NCBI GenBank assembly: GCA_017547395.1
Contig: JAFYPS010000211.1
Span: forward strand, 1-10,373
Direction: 5' to 3'
DNA length: 10,373 nt
Origin: Clostridia bacterium
GTDB taxonomy: Bacteria; Bacillota_A; Clostridia; Oscillospirales; CAG-272
The notes under the pieces are model-generated. The model was given only the letters and a program-made list of their open reading frames with translations. It ran no database searches and was not told where the DNA came from. Positions 1 to 6,087 of the stretch are shown piece after piece. A program made the translations under genes and the position numbers. Numbering within the stretch: position 1 is the stretch's first letter; each line of letters begins with the position of its first letter.

Positions 1-1341
1 AACCATATCGGTACTTGCCAGAATGACGGCTGTGATGAACCTACAATCACCGCTGCTCACAACTGGATCAAGGGTGATACCGTAGCTCCTGATTGTGAAA
101 ATGCAGGTTACACTAACTACGAGTGTAACGTCTGCCATGCAACCAAGACCGAAGCAGGCGAAGCAGCACTCGGTCACAAGTGGGATGCCGGCACAATTAC
201 CACTCCTGCAACTCGTGATACTGATGCAATCAGAACCTTCACATGTACAAACGGCTGTGGCGAGACCAAGGAAGAGACAGTTGCAACGGTAGAGAAGACT
301 TACTCGTTCAAGCATGCTGTAATTCTTGATAGTTCTTATGTAGTTAAGTTTAGAATTCCTACGACGGAAACCTACGGTCCCACCGGCGTACAGAACACCA
401 AGACTGTAGAAAAATCCAAGCCTGATCACTGGATGGAATTCAAGATGTATAAGCAGGGCGGCGTTGTAACCTCTATCGTAGAAGGTACATGGCTTAAATC
501 CTCCGACTCCAGATACGACTTCTCCGGACCTGCAATCGCAGCTAAGGAGATGAACGATGTTATCGAGGCAACATACTACACTATCATAAACGGTATCAAG
601 TATAAGTCTCAGATAGACACATACAACCTTATAAACTACTATAAGGGCAATACAGTAAAGAGCACGCCTATTCTTCAGGACTTGTTTGTAGCAATCTTTA
701 ACTACGGTTCGGCAGCACAGTTGTATTTCAACTATAACACCGAAAACCTTGTAAACGAGCATCTCAGCCATTACGGACATGAAGACAGACGTATGAGCAC
801 GAAGGCCGAGTTCGAGACGCTTAACATTCCTTACGGTGCAACACGTGATGAGATGCAGGATATCACTGATGAAGGTGTATATCTCCAGTACTCCGGTGCA
901 GCAGCAGCAGTGGAACAGGAAATTTCGCTTATTTCTAGATACTACTATGTAGATCCTGCAAACGGTGAAAAACTTACCGAGGAACATCTTAAGGATATGC
1001 AGTTTATCGGTAGTTACAAAACCGTCAAGAACGGCGAAACTGTGATAGAGAATATCGTAGTTCCCGGAAGTCAGCTCAAGATTAACGTGCACAAGAGTTA
1101 TCCGCTGAACCGTGTGGAAGTTAACTTCAATATGATAGCTGCAAAGGATCTCCGTAGCAAGATAACCGGATACCTCGCAGATGCAGACGGCAACCGTATC
1201 TCCGAGACTTCATCCGCATGCTTCGAGTGCTATGCAACTACTCAGTTGACCAATACCAGTGCGAAAGATACTCTTCACGCACTGCTTCTCTCGGCACTTG
1301 AATACTCCGACTGGGCAGCAGAGTATCTGAACAACAGATAA
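1..1341 (+). CDS. C-terminal part of large surface/secreted protein with Cys-pair repeats (5' truncated)
   Basis: The frame is open from base 1 to the TAA at 1339-1341 (446 codons visible), so the gene starts upstream of the window. Residues 1-95 hold about three degenerate repeats with paired cysteines (C6/C11, C42/C45, C82/C86), each Cys pair in a Thr/Ala/Gly-rich context, two of them leading to an H-x-W motif (HNW at 20-22, GHKW at 59-62). Such units are common in long extracellular proteins of gut Clostridia; metal binding is possible but unproven. The rest, about residues 100-446, carries two diverged copies of a roughly 60-residue module (near 184-244 and 383-443) ending in NYGSAAQLYF and EYSDWAAEYL. 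No LPXTG motif, C-terminal hydrophobic segment or SLH domain is present, so any surface anchor must lie in the missing N-terminal part. A strong terminator follows. Function is unknown; adhesion or cell-wall association is inference from domain style. Confidence 0.8.
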   Translation, partial: NHIGTCQNDGCDEPTITAAHNWIKGDTVAPDCENAGYTNYECNVCHATKTEAGEAALGHKWDAGTITTPATRDTDAIRTFTCTNGCGETKEETVATVEKTYSFKHAVILDSSYVVKFRIPTTETYGPTGVQNTKTVEKSKPDHWMEFKMYKQGGVVTSIVEGTWLKSSDSRYDFSGPAIAAKEMNDVIEATYYTIINGIKYKSQIDTYNLINYYKGNTVKSTPILQDLFVAIFNYGSAAQLYFNYNTENLVNEHLSHYGHEDRRMSTKAEFETLNIPYGATRDEMQDITDEGVYLQYSGAAAAVEQEISLISRYYYVDPANGEKLTEEHLKDMQFIGSYKTVKNGETVIENIVVPGSQLKINVHKSYPLNRVEVNFNMIAAKDLRSKITGYLADADGNRISETSSACFECYATTQLTNTSAKDTLHALLLSALEYSDWAAEYLNNR

Positions 1342-1364
1342 GCAATTCAAACGTTTGCTTGAAT

Positions 1365-1398
1365 AAAAATATCCACCCCTCGGGGTGGATATTTTTTT
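1365..1398 (+). terminator. Rho-independent terminator after the surface protein gene
   Basis: A perfect 14-bp stem (arms 1365-1378 and 1383-1396, ATATCCACCC against GGGTGGATAT at its core) closes a CTCG tetraloop. The 3' arm ends in a run of seven T. It lies 23 bases after the TAA of the surface protein gene and separates it from the promoter of the exopolysaccharide control operon. Confidence 0.93.
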
Positions 1399-1417
1399 GG
1401 ATAAAGTCTTTTCCTTA

Positions 1418-1446
1418 TTGACATATTTTTTATACTGTTGTATAAT
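1418..1446 (+). promoter_or_regulatory. Perfect consensus sigma-A promoter of the EPS control operon
   Basis: TTGACA at 1418-1423 and TATAAT at 1441-1446 are separated by exactly 17 bases, the ideal vegetative promoter. Transcription should begin near 1453. This matters for gene calling: a TTG codon at 1438 that opens the downstream reading frame overlaps the -10 box and cannot be the start, and the ATG at 1450 is at or before the transcription start. Confidence 0.9.
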
Positions 1447-1463
1447 AAGATGATTGATTATTT

Positions 1464-1473
1464 AAAGGAAAGG
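1464..1473 (+). promoter_or_regulatory. Ribosome binding site deciding the cpsC-like start
   Basis: The purine run AAAGGAAAGG can serve an ATG at 1477 (7 bases after AAAGGA) or at 1483 (9 bases after the second AAAGG). Both lie downstream of the expected transcription start near 1453, giving a 5' leader of about 24-30 bases. The two choices differ by two residues only. Confidence 0.7.
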
Positions 1474-1476
1474 TAT

Positions 1477-2232
1477 ATGATTATGGAACAGGCTTTAGAC
1501 TTTAAGTCCCTATTTTATATGCTTCGAAAAAAATTCTACTGGGTTATAATTGCATTGTTTCTTGGCGTACTTGCGGGATTTTTTATTTCTGAATACTTGA
1601 TGACAGATATGTTTGTTTCATCTACGCAGATTTATATTAGCAACTCGCAGGAAACTCAGATTATTGATAAGGTAAGCGGTAGCGATATCACGGCTTCCAG
1701 ATCAATGGCGAATACGTATTGCATTATTCTTCAGAGCCAGCGTTCAACCGACTTGCTCAAAGCCAAGCTTCAGGAGAACGAGCTGTATTTAAATACGTCT
1801 TCTAAATTACGTAATTATACGGTTACGATATCGGTTCAGTCTAATACCGAAGTACTTAAAATTTCTGCCAAAGCAGGAGATCCTATGATAGCGGCTCTCG
1901 TCTGCAATACGGTAGTTGAGGTAGCGTCTGAACTTATAAGCGAGATATTTGAATCCGGACGTGCAAACTCGCTTGGTGACGCTTCTGTAAACTATACGCC
2001 TGCATCCCCCAATACCCGTCTTAATATTATTATTGGTGCGGTTGTTGGTATACTAATTGCAGGTGGTCTGATAGTTCTTTCTTTCCTTGCCGACAATCGT
2101 GTTAAGGATGAAAGCGACTTTGTAAGAAAAGTAGGAATTCCTGTACTTGGCGAAGTGCCCAGTATGCATGTTGAAGAAAACGGAAAGGAGGATTATTACT
2201 ACTATGCCAATTATAAAAAACAAAACGGTTGA
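1477..2232 (+). CDS. cpsC: CpsC/Wzz-type polysaccharide co-polymerase (BY-kinase membrane modulator)
   Basis: The 251-residue protein has the architecture of the Gram-positive CpsC/CapA/YveK family: a short cytoplasmic N-terminus, a first membrane segment at about residues 21-40, an extracellular helical region at about 41-182 and a second membrane segment at about 183-204 preceded by the proline-containing PASPNTRLN. In this family the cytoplasmic C-terminal tail activates a separate tyrosine kinase, encoded here by the next gene. The tail (205-251) contains VGIPVLGEVPS, the usual lead-in to the kinase partner, and ends in a tyrosine cluster (YYYYANY, residues 240-246), which is more often seen at the end of the kinase. 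The start at 1477 was chosen because the perfect promoter excludes upstream starts; 1483 is equally possible. The last 29 bases overlap the kinase gene, which points to coupled translation. The role in chain-length or export control is known for the family; the polymer made here is unknown. Confidence 0.88.
   Translation: MIMEQALDFKSLFYMLRKKFYWVIIALFLGVLAGFFISEYLMTDMFVSSTQIYISNSQETQIIDKVSGSDITASRSMANTYCIILQSQRSTDLLKAKLQENELYLNTSSKLRNYTVTISVQSNTEVLKISAKAGDPMIAALVCNTVVEVASELISEIFESGRANSLGDASVNYTPASPNTRLNIIIGAVVGILIAGGLIVLSFLADNRVKDESDFVRKVGIPVLGEVPSMHVEENGKEDYYYYANYKKQNG
2184..2191 (+). promoter_or_regulatory. Ribosome binding site of the tyrosine kinase gene, inside cpsC
   Basis: AAAGGAGG at 2184-2191 is a near-perfect Shine-Dalgarno sequence lying within the cpsC-like gene, 12 bases before the ATG at 2204. 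The spacing is a little long, but no other start fits, and conserved kinase sequence begins shortly after this ATG. Confidence 0.75.
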
Positions 2233-3226
2233 CGCTCCTCTTAGTTCTGCCGAATTGTTCTGTAATATGAAGGGTGGAGCTGCATTTCGCATTATCGAAA
2301 TGTATAAGAATATCAGAACCTCTCTTCTGTTTACTCTTTCGGATGACAAAGAGCATATTATTGTTATTACCAGTGCGGAGCCTAACTCCGGTAAGTCGGT
2401 AACTACAGCAAACCTCGGACTTTCCTTTTCACAGACCGGTGCAAGAATCCTTATTGTCGACTGCGATATGCGTAACCCCTCGCAGCACAAGATTTTTGCG
2501 CAGGATAATACTCAGGGACTTTCGAATGTGCTTAGCAGTATGTGTACTTTTGAGGATGTCGTAAAACGTAACGTTTATGATAATCTTGACATTGTTACAG
2601 CCGGTCAGACACCTCCTAATCCCTCCGAACTTCTTGGTTCCAATAAAATGAGAACCATGCTTGAAACCGTTAAAAACGATTACGACTTTGTGCTTCTTGA
2701 CAGTCCTCCTGTTGAACTTGTATCCGATACGGCGGCACTTCTTTTGAATGCTCCTCAGGCGATTGTTATTGCAAGACAGAACCATGCGATTTACCCGGAG
2801 GTTATTCATACTGTTGAGGTTGTAAAATCTGTTGGCGGTAAAATTCTCGGCGCAGTTCTTACTGACGTTTCCGAAAAGAACAAGTCCTATTCATACGCTA
2901 CCGGTATGTATTCAAGATATGGCGGATATGGCAGATATGGACGCTACGGCGTATATAGCCGCTATGGTAGATATGGCAATTACGGCAGTTATGGACATTA
3001 CGGTAGTTACGGCAGCCACAGTAGCGGTCACAGCAGTGGCCACAGTTCCTCACGTTCCCATATGAGCGGATATTTTTCTGCAGGAAACAACCGTCATTCT
3101 AACAAGTACGGAAAGTACAGTAAGTACGGTTACAGCAAATACCGTTACGGCACAAATAGTGCAAAGAATGCTGAAACGGAAACAAAAAAGTCTGAAAAGT
3201 CTGAAAAGAAAGATAAGAAAGCATAA
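2204..3226 (+). CDS. cpsD: CpsD-type BY-kinase (protein-tyrosine kinase) with a Tyr/Gly-rich tail
   Basis: A 340-residue bacterial tyrosine kinase of the CpsD/CapB/YwqD family, which autophosphorylates C-terminal tyrosines and controls polysaccharide export with its membrane modulator. Visible motifs are Walker A SAEPNSGKS (57-65, Lys64), Walker A' ILIVDCDMR (82-90), Walker B FVLLDSPP (162-169), and an N-terminal EMYKNIRTSL region (32-41) of the kind that mediates ring formation. The catalytic domain ends near residue 225. The remaining 115 residues are exceptional: 21 tyrosines between 229 and 315, arranged as about ten consecutive Y-G-x units, then HSSG repeats, then K-Y-G/S units, and a Lys/Glu-rich end. 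Family members usually end in a short cluster of about 4-8 tyrosines, so this tail is greatly expanded. The start at 2204 follows AAAGGAGG; upstream in-frame codons lie inside cpsC and encode non-family sequence. The gene overlaps cpsC by 29 bases and the phosphatase gene follows after 2 bases. Confidence 0.92.
   Translation: MPIIKNKTVDAPLSSAELFCNMKGGAAFRIIEMYKNIRTSLLFTLSDDKEHIIVITSAEPNSGKSVTTANLGLSFSQTGARILIVDCDMRNPSQHKIFAQDNTQGLSNVLSSMCTFEDVVKRNVYDNLDIVTAGQTPPNPSELLGSNKMRTMLETVKNDYDFVLLDSPPVELVSDTAALLLNAPQAIVIARQNHAIYPEVIHTVEVVKSVGGKILGAVLTDVSEKNKSYSYATGMYSRYGGYGRYGRYGVYSRYGRYGNYGSYGHYGSYGSHSSGHSSGHSSSRSHMSGYFSAGNNRHSNKYGKYSKYGYSKYRYGTNSAKNAETETKKSEKSEKKDKKA
2918..3016 (+). repeat. 9-bp tandem repeat encoding Y-G-x units in the kinase tail
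   Basis: Eleven consecutive 9-bp units begin with TAT or TAC (for example TATGGCAGA, TATGGACGC, TACGGCAGT), each encoding Tyr-Gly-x with x mostly Arg, Ser, Asn, His or Val; one unit reads TAT AGC CGC (Tyr-Ser-Arg). Units differ mainly at third codon positions and at x, so the array is old or under protein-level selection rather than a recent exact expansion. Length variation by slippage between strains is plausible. Confidence 0.85.
3017..3052 (+). repeat. 12-bp tandem repeat encoding HSSG units in the kinase tail
   Basis: Three 12-bp units (CACAGTAGCGGT, CACAGCAGTGGC, CACAGTTCCTCA) encode HSSG, HSSG and HSSS directly after the Tyr-Gly array. They form a tyrosine-free, His/Ser-rich spacer between the Y-G-x block and the later K-Y-G block (about 3104-3150). 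Confidence 0.75.
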
Positions 3227-3228
3227 AA

Positions 3229-3984
3229 ATGGATAACAATTACATAGATTTTCATTGCCACATTTTGCCCGGCATGGATTTCGACGGCACCGATGATAAA
3301 GAAGAGTCGGTTGCCATGTGTAAGCTTTTGAAATCGCAGGGAGTGGCGACGGTTTGCGCCACTCCCCATTTTTATCCCTGGAATGATGATGTAGACGAGT
3401 TTTTGTCACGTCGGGAGAGAACTTTTAAGACTCTTGTTGACACGGACGATTCTGTCGAGATAATTCCCGGAGCCGAAGTGCGCATATTTCCGTCTCTTTC
3501 GGAGTATCCGATTGACAAACTGTGCATAGGCGACTCCAACGTCGTTATGCTTGAGATGCCTGACACGCGATTTGAAAGCTGGATTATCCCTGCTATTGAA
3601 AACACGGTATATAAGTATTCACTTGTTCCTGTAATAGCGCATATTGAGCGTTATTTTTATACTCCTGAGATTTTACGTAATTTTGCAAGGCTACCTAACG
3701 TAGTTTTTCAGATTACAACCGGCGAACTTGCATATCCTCGTTCAGTAAAGACGCTTGATGCGATTTGTATGTCCGGAATGCCTGTTGTACTTGGCAGCGA
3801 CTCCCACAATATGACCTCGAGGAAACCTGATATGAATATTATAAACGAGGTAAAAGAGCAGGAAGCGGGACTTTTTGACAGAAAGTTCGTCAATTTGCGA
3901 AAAGCGATTGTAGACAATTGTTTATATCATCAGAATAATCTCGAAAAATTAATAAGGACTCCTAAAAAGGCAAAGGTTAATTAA
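3229..3984 (+). CDS. cpsB: CpsB-type PHP-family protein-tyrosine phosphatase
   Basis: A 251-residue metal-dependent phosphatase of the CpsB/CapC/YwqE family, which removes phosphate from the cognate BY-kinase tail. All PHP metal-site motifs are visible: DFHCHILPG (Asp7, His9, His11), a following DGTDD, ATPHFYP (His47), GAEV (Glu83), IAHIERY (His138, Arg141) and LGSDSH (Asp191, His193). The length matches the usual 240-260 residues. The ATG lies 2 bases after the kinase stop and no strong Shine-Dalgarno sequence is seen, so translation is probably coupled to the kinase. Adjacency to the kinase strongly suggests the expanded tyrosine tail is its substrate. In other Gram-positive bacteria the gene often comes first in the set; here the order is modulator, kinase, phosphatase. 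Confidence 0.93.
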   Translation: MDNNYIDFHCHILPGMDFDGTDDKEESVAMCKLLKSQGVATVCATPHFYPWNDDVDEFLSRRERTFKTLVDTDDSVEIIPGAEVRIFPSLSEYPIDKLCIGDSNVVMLEMPDTRFESWIIPAIENTVYKYSLVPVIAHIERYFYTPEILRNFARLPNVVFQITTGELAYPRSVKTLDAICMSGMPVVLGSDSHNMTSRKPDMNIINEVKEQEAGLFDRKFVNLRKAIVDNCLYHQNNLEKLIRTPKKAKVN

Positions 3985-3986
3985 GT

Positions 3987-4853
3987 ATGGTACATAATTC
4001 TGGCAGAAATATTGGAATAGCACAAATGGTTCTTTGCGCAACGCTGTGGAGCATTGCAGGAGTTTTTATAAAGTTTATTGAGATGAACCCGCTTGTAATT
4101 GCAGGCGGACGTTCACTTTTTGCCGCGATAACTGTAATTATATATATGGCAGTAACGAAGCAAAAGTTTATCGTTTCGCGTGATACTGTGATAAGCGGCG
4201 TACTGCTTGCGTCGGTATTTATATGCTTCGTTGGTGCAAATAAGATGACAACTGCGGCAAACGCTATTGTTCTTCAATACACCGCGCCTATATTCGTGCT
4301 GATATTTTCAATGGTGCTTCTTCATAAGAAGCCGCGCGCGGTTGACGTGATTGCGGTTTTACTGACTCTTGCGGGAGTAACGGTATTCTTTATCGATAGT
4401 CTCGATGCAGGCAATATGCTCGGAAACGTTGTTGCCATTATTGCGGGTATGTTTATGGGCGGAATGTTTGTTGCTGTCGGACATACCAAAGGTGAGGAAA
4501 AAATGAGCGGTATTCTTATCGGTCAATTGCTTTGTGCATTGGTAGGCTTGCCATTCGTTTTCTTTACGGAGAATACGGTTTCCGCTACCGGAATTAGCTT
4601 TTTGGCACTTCTCGGTGTTTTGCAGCTTGGCATACCATATATACTTTATGCACTTGCAACTATGAGATGCAGTGACGTAAGCTGTGTTGTTATTGCGGCA
4701 ATTGAACCGGTTTTAAATCCCATTCTGGTCGCAATATTCAATAAAGAAATTCCCGGTACAATTTCGATCATCAGCGGAGTATTTCTTATAGTTGTAATTA
4801 CCGCATACAGTGTAATCGACAGTAAACTTGAAAGTAAAAAAGCGCTTGCTTAA
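3987..4853 (+). CDS. EamA-family (DMT superfamily) transporter
   Basis: A 288-residue integral membrane protein with about ten hydrophobic segments in two EamA repeats (roughly 9-137 and 146-275). Family hallmarks are visible: an N-terminal LWSIAGVFIK segment (20-29), the end of repeat one NAIVLQYTAPIFV (92-104), and the equivalent AAIEPVLNPI (237-246) in repeat two. The superfamily moves metabolites, amino acids or nucleotide-linked compounds; the substrate cannot be read from sequence. The ATG is 2 bases after the phosphatase stop, with AAAGG at 3972-3976 as a weak, slightly distant ribosome site, so it is probably the last gene of the EPS control operon. Its position could mean export of a precursor, but chance co-transcription is equally possible. 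The TAA stop lies in the loop of the terminator hairpin. Confidence 0.88.
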   Translation: MVHNSGRNIGIAQMVLCATLWSIAGVFIKFIEMNPLVIAGGRSLFAAITVIIYMAVTKQKFIVSRDTVISGVLLASVFICFVGANKMTTAANAIVLQYTAPIFVLIFSMVLLHKKPRAVDVIAVLLTLAGVTVFFIDSLDAGNMLGNVVAIIAGMFMGGMFVAVGHTKGEEKMSGILIGQLLCALVGLPFVFFTENTVSATGISFLALLGVLQLGIPYILYALATMRCSDVSCVVIAAIEPVLNPILVAIFNKEIPGTISIISGVFLIVVITAYSVIDSKLESKKALA

Positions 4854-4868
4854 AGCAAGCGCTTTTAT
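4838..4868. terminator. Bidirectional terminator between convergent operons
   Basis: A perfect 13-bp stem (arms 4838-4850 and 4854-4866, core AGCGCTTGCT against AGCAAGCGCT) closes a 3-base loop made of the EamA stop codon TAA. T-rich sequence follows on the plus strand and, because A-rich bases precede the left arm, also on the minus strand. It sits 4 bases beyond the aldolase stop, so one hairpin serves both converging transcripts. Confidence 0.9.
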
Positions 4869-4870
4869 TT

Positions 4871-5911
4871 TTATTCAGGCATATTTGCGATGTCGGAAAG
4901 GAGAGTTTCTACAGCTTTGTCTGTAGTTGCCCAGCTTGTGCAGAAGCGGACAACCTTTTTGCCGCCATCAGCGTTGCACCAGAATTCAGGCAGACTGTTC
5001 TTTGAGAGAAATTCAATCTGCTTGTCTGTTAATATCGGGAACTGCTGATTGCTTGTAGAAGCACCGAAAAACTCAATGCCGCGTTTTGCGAAAGCTTCGC
5101 GGATCTGCAATGCTTTTTTAACTGCGCCCTTTGTAATTTCAAGGTAAAGATTATCGGTGAAAAGGGTGCCAAACTGAATTCCGAGAAGTCTGCCCTTGGC
5201 AAACATACCTCCGTGACGCTTTATCATATAGCGGAAGTCTTTTTTATACTTATCGTTGCAGATGACAACAGCCTCGCCAAAGAGAGCACCGCATTTGGTA
5301 CCGCCAATGTAGAAAATGTCGCAGAGCTTTGTAAGGTCGTGAAGGGTTATGTCGCAACTCGGGTCAGCGAGTCCGTAGCCAAGACGCGCGCCGTCAATAT
5401 AAAAGGGAACACTGTATTCCTTGCATACGTTGTAAATGTCGGAAAGCTCTGATTTCGAATAAAGAGTTCCGCACTCGGTGGGGTATGATATGTAAACCAT
5501 TCCGGGCTGAACTTCGTGCTCGGCGGTTTCACTCGCGAGGTGACCTGCAAGACAGTCCTGCACCTGCGCCGCAGTGATTTTGCCGTTGCTGCTCGGCAGA
5601 CAAAGCACCTTGTGACCTGTTGCTTCAATCGCGCCGGTTTCGTGAACTGCGATATGTCCCGCATCAGCGGAAACTGCGCCCTGATACGGGCGAAGAAGAG
5701 AAGAAATCACGGTAGTATTTGTCTGCGTTCCGCCGACAAGAAAATGAACGTCTGCATCGGGAGCATTGCAGGCAATTTTGATTTTTTCGCGTGCAGACGC
5801 GCAGTAGTCGTCCATTCCGTAGCCGCAAGTCTGCTCCATATTTGTTTTAACGAGCGCGTCTATTATTTTCTGATGAGCGCCTTCTGTATAATCACACTGA
5901 AAATTATGCAT
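4871..5911 (-). CDS. ltaE: Low-specificity threonine aldolase (PLP enzyme)
   Basis: A 346-residue fold-type I PLP enzyme that should cleave L-threonine/allo-threonine to glycine and acetaldehyde. Motifs in order: FLVGGTQTN (57-65, phosphate-binding loop), AGHIAVHETGA (84-94, with His86 the likely ring-stacking residue), YISYPTECGTLYS (140-152), YIDGARLGYG (171-180, Asp173 contacting the pyridine nitrogen and Arg176 the substrate carboxylate) and IGGTKCG (202-208, Lys206 the Schiff-base lysine). Length matches the family. ATG at 5911 is preceded by AGGAGA (5919-5924) with 7-base spacing. The bases encoding its first codons plus this ribosome site are repeated 176 bp upstream, so the leader has been rearranged. 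The gene ends at the bidirectional terminator. D-specific or related beta-eliminating aldolases cannot be fully excluded. Confidence 0.92.
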   Translation of the reverse strand: MHNFQCDYTEGAHQKIIDALVKTNMEQTCGYGMDDYCASAREKIKIACNAPDADVHFLVGGTQTNTTVISSLLRPYQGAVSADAGHIAVHETGAIEATGHKVLCLPSSNGKITAAQVQDCLAGHLASETAEHEVQPGMVYISYPTECGTLYSKSELSDIYNVCKEYSVPFYIDGARLGYGLADPSCDITLHDLTKLCDIFYIGGTKCGALFGEAVVICNDKYKKDFRYMIKRHGGMFAKGRLLGIQFGTLFTDNLYLEITKGAVKKALQIREAFAKRGIEFFGASTSNQQFPILTDKQIEFLSKNSLPEFWCNADGGKKVVRFCTSWATTDKAVETLLSDIANMPE

Positions 5912-5924
5912 TAATCTATCTCCT
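5892..5924 (-). repeat. Direct repeat copy 1: functional ltaE ribosome site and first codons
   Basis: This 33-bp stretch holds the AGGAGA ribosome site, spacer, ATG and first codons (MHNFQ) of the aldolase gene. It matches 6068-6100 at 32 of 33 positions with an offset of 176 bp; the only mismatch is 5895 (C) against 6071 (T). Identity stops abruptly on both sides. Confidence 0.92.
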
Positions 5925-5958
5925 AAAATTAATCAAAGTAAAATACTAAGTGAAAACG

Positions 5959-6015
5959 AATCCTCGGAACCGCGCTTGCGCGGCGAAATTGGACGGCACC
6001 GATTTCGCGAGGATT
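5959..6015. repeat. Palindromic element folding into a three-way junction
   Basis: An 8-bp outer stem (AATCCTCG 5959-5966 with CGAGGATT 6008-6015) encloses two hairpins: CCGCG/CGCGG (5970-5974 with 5979-5983, loop CTTG) and a 9-bp hairpin (5984-5992 with 5999-6007, one G-T pair, hexaloop). The block is much more GC-rich than its surroundings and lies between the two ltaE start copies. It resembles a small palindromic intergenic repeat or MITE-like element; as RNA from the minus strand it could also be a leader structure. No riboswitch class is recognised. Confidence 0.6.
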
Positions 6016-6019
6016 TAAT

Positions 6020-6066
6020 ACGCGAAACAAGTAGGGTTAAATATATAGCAAAGCAAACTTTCGCGT
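6020..6066. repeat. Second inverted repeat in the ltaE leader
   Basis: ACGCGAAA (6020-6027) is the exact reverse complement of TTTCGCGT (6059-6066), an 8-bp stem around a 31-base AT-rich interval. The GCGAAA/TTTCGC core is the same as in the adjacent three-way-junction element (5983-5988 and 6003-6008), so both probably belong to one insert. Confidence 0.5.
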
Positions 6067-6087
6067 TTCATACTGAAAATTATGCAT
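6037..6087 (-). pseudogene. 16-codon decoy ORF from the duplicated ltaE start
   Basis: The upstream copy of the ltaE start keeps a good AGGAGA ribosome site and ATG (6087). It reads MHNFQYETRKFALLYI and then stops at 6037-6039. The first five residues equal those of the aldolase; the rest comes from the insert. It starts 12 bases after the dehydrogenase stop. It is most simply a dead remnant of the original ltaE start, but as written it is translatable and could act as a leader ORF. Confidence 0.5.

Noticed and set aside
95..292. Independent small ORF at the window start
   Set aside because: It is an out-of-frame shadow of the surface protein frame, which is open from base 1 and has the repeated Cys-pair pattern.
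1340..1364. Extra inverted repeats (AAGCAA/TTGCTT and ATTCAA/TTGAAT) before the first terminator
   Set aside because: They are short and mutually overlapping, and the adjacent 14-bp U-tailed hairpin explains termination.
2147..2203. A TTG start 19 codons upstream for the tyrosine kinase
   Set aside because: It lies inside cpsC, has no ribosome site and adds non-family residues; AAAGGAGG points to ATG 2204.
2918..3052. CRISPR array
   Set aside because: The repeats are 9 and 12 bp tandem codon repeats inside a coding frame with no spacers.
3050..3409. Antisense reading frame over the kinase tail and phosphatase start
   Set aside because: It is Cys/Arg/Phe-rich with no ribosome site and lies opposite two well-supported genes; the open frame is a by-product of the tail composition.
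5516..5914. Plus-strand reading frame opposite the aldolase gene
   Set aside because: It is antisense to a clear PLP enzyme with conserved motifs, with no ribosome site and no recognisable domain.
5925..6067. Glycine or threonine riboswitch before ltaE
   Set aside because: The position is suggestive, but the stems do not show a motif I can match to any glycine riboswitch core, and the region is bounded by a recent-looking direct repeat.
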